Shown here: one piece after another, positions 7,880-8,618 of the stretch
How the letters are laid out: every line of letters starts with the position of its first letter
Numbering within the stretch: position 1 is the first letter of the stretch
Assembly: GCA_019090185.1 (NCBI GenBank)
Contig: JAHRWJ010000289.1
Coordinates: 1 to 8,618, forward strand
DNA from: Immundisolibacteraceae bacterium
GTDB lineage: Bacteria; Pseudomonadota; Gammaproteobacteria; Immundisolibacterales; Immundisolibacteraceae
Length of the DNA: 8,618 nucleotides
Direction of reading: 5' to 3'
Notes under the pieces: generated by a model
Database searches by the model: none
What the model was told of the DNA's origin: nothing
Seen by the model: only the letters and a program-made list of their open reading frames with translations
Translations under genes and position numbers: made by a program

Positions 7880-8551
7880 TCATCCGAGCCATTCCCTAAA
7901 ACACTGCTCTCCTTTTGGCGTAAATGTGATGGCACGGGAATCATTTTGTTGGCTCGCCCAGCCGTTAGCGATGATTTGCTCGAGTAATCCTACTGCAGCG
8001 CTGCCACACAAATGATATCGGCGCATGCTCCAATCAAGGCATGGTTTGACCAGTGTGGGACGACGAGTTGCCAAGCTTGTTATGTCGATTCCAAAAGCGA
8101 TCATCGCGGACTTGCCTGACACGGTAAATTCAATATCTTCGCCCTTAGGTGTTAACCATGCTTTTGCAAGCATTCGGTCGTGCATGAATACACCCAACTC
8201 TCCGGCCAGGTGATCATAACAACGGCGGGCTTTGCGCAGAGTCTGATCTTTTGGGCCGGTACGGGTGCGCGAGCGGGTCGCCGCGACGCCCATTAGCGCT
8301 TCTAAGGCTGTCGCAACATCATTGCCATTTAAGCGAAAATATTTGTGTCGACCTTGTGTCACATTTGCAATGAGGCCTCCCTCTTCGAGTTTCGCAAGGT
8401 GCCCACTGGCAGTTTGTTTGGTCACACCGGCCAGCGCGGCCAATTCGCTGGCCGTAAGCGCACGGCCATCCATCAGTGCGGATAGCATGGTGGCCCGTGC
8501 AGGGTAGCCAATCAGGGCTGCGACTCTGGCTATATTGGGTATGTCATCCAT
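7880..8551 (-). CDS. ArsR-type winged-helix transcriptional regulator with a C-terminal extension
   Basis: This 223-residue cytoplasmic protein begins MDDIPNIARVAALIGYPARA, typical of a subgroup of ArsR-like repressors. Residues about 5-90 form the winged helix: TMLSALMDGRALTASELAAL, the recognition-helix region GVTKQTASGHLAKLEEGGLI, and the wing VTQGRHKYFRLNG. Classic metal-sensing ArsR/SmtB proteins have about 100-120 residues and a CxC-type site. This one lacks such a motif and adds about 120 residues (ARRCYDHLAGELGVFMHDRM, later CLDWSMRRYHLCGSAAVGLL, and ITFTPKGEQCFREWLG). That tail is common in this subgroup and its ligand is unknown to me. Cys residues are scattered and do not form an evident metal site. 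No clear Shine-Dalgarno precedes the ATG. Such genes usually regulate a neighbouring divergent gene, which here would lie past the right edge. Confidence 0.88.
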   Translation of the reverse strand: MDDIPNIARVAALIGYPARATMLSALMDGRALTASELAALAGVTKQTASGHLAKLEEGGLIANVTQGRHKYFRLNGNDVATALEALMGVAATRSRTRTGPKDQTLRKARRCYDHLAGELGVFMHDRMLAKAWLTPKGEDIEFTVSGKSAMIAFGIDITSLATRRPTLVKPCLDWSMRRYHLCGSAAVGLLEQIIANGWASQQNDSRAITFTPKGEQCFREWLG

Positions 8552-8618
8552 AGTTCGGTGTGCAGCGTACCATTATGTTGAAAGAAGAAACTAAAGTGAG
8601 CGCAACTTCAAAAAGGAA
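8552..8618 (+). promoter_or_regulatory. Start of the divergent region beyond the ArsR-type gene
   Basis: These 67 bases precede the regulator's start and reach the window edge. On the plus strand a frame opens at ATG 8575 (MLKEETKVSATSKR...) and is still open at the edge. AAAAAGGAA (8610-8618) at the very end also resembles a Shine-Dalgarno for a start just outside. Either would suit a divergent target gene, but only 23 bases separate ATG 8575 from the regulator's ATG, which leaves little room for promoters. The choice cannot be made from this window. Confidence 0.25.

Noticed and set aside
7735..7899. 54-codon plus-strand ORF between hipB and the ArsR-type gene
   Set aside because: It has no ribosome binding site, an undistinguished composition, and overlaps the 3' end of the regulator gene on the other strand. 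It is probably chance.

Overview
The window looks like gammaproteobacterial chromosome. A conserved core (about 1-5270) carries xseA and guaB in divergent orientation, followed by guaA, an arrangement familiar from many Gammaproteobacteria. GuaB (488 aa), GuaA (516 aa) and XseA (448 aa) are close in length and motif content to their E. coli counterparts. Base composition is moderate. The sequence alone does not fix the genus.

Left part (1-1644, minus strand): xseA is the large subunit of exonuclease VII. Seven bases after its stop comes the start of a secreted protein that resembles the N-terminus of M23-family murein peptidases and runs off the left edge. The two form a probable operon. A 505-base divergent spacer (1645-2149) holds a consensus-like -10 box (TATAAT, 1885-1890) with a GC-rich discriminator, implying a guaB leader of about 250 nt.

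Middle (2150-5269, plus strand): guaB and guaA encode the two last steps of GMP synthesis, IMP to XMP to GMP. The 102-base guaB-guaA spacer holds two hairpins. Just after the guaA stop, two interleaved stems could form a pseudoknot.

Right part (5270-8618) is accessory in character. It starts with a broken AAA/DUF4143-type ATPase pseudogene (5362-5695). Next is a 300-base stretch with a 47-codon hydrophobic-start ORF on the minus strand and a sequence resembling half of an integron attC site. Then comes an intact, translationally coupled hipBA toxin-antitoxin-type operon (5995-7550, minus strand). Upstream of hipB are five GTAC-centred operator-like sites whose cores lie exactly 20, 20, 30 and 50 bp apart. 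Two of them form a perfect 16-bp inverted repeat around a candidate promoter. The window ends with an ArsR-type winged-helix regulator (7880-8551, minus strand), whose probable divergent target gene lies beyond the right edge.

The strongest candidate for something not yet described is the helically phased operator array at hipBA. The core genes look ordinary.
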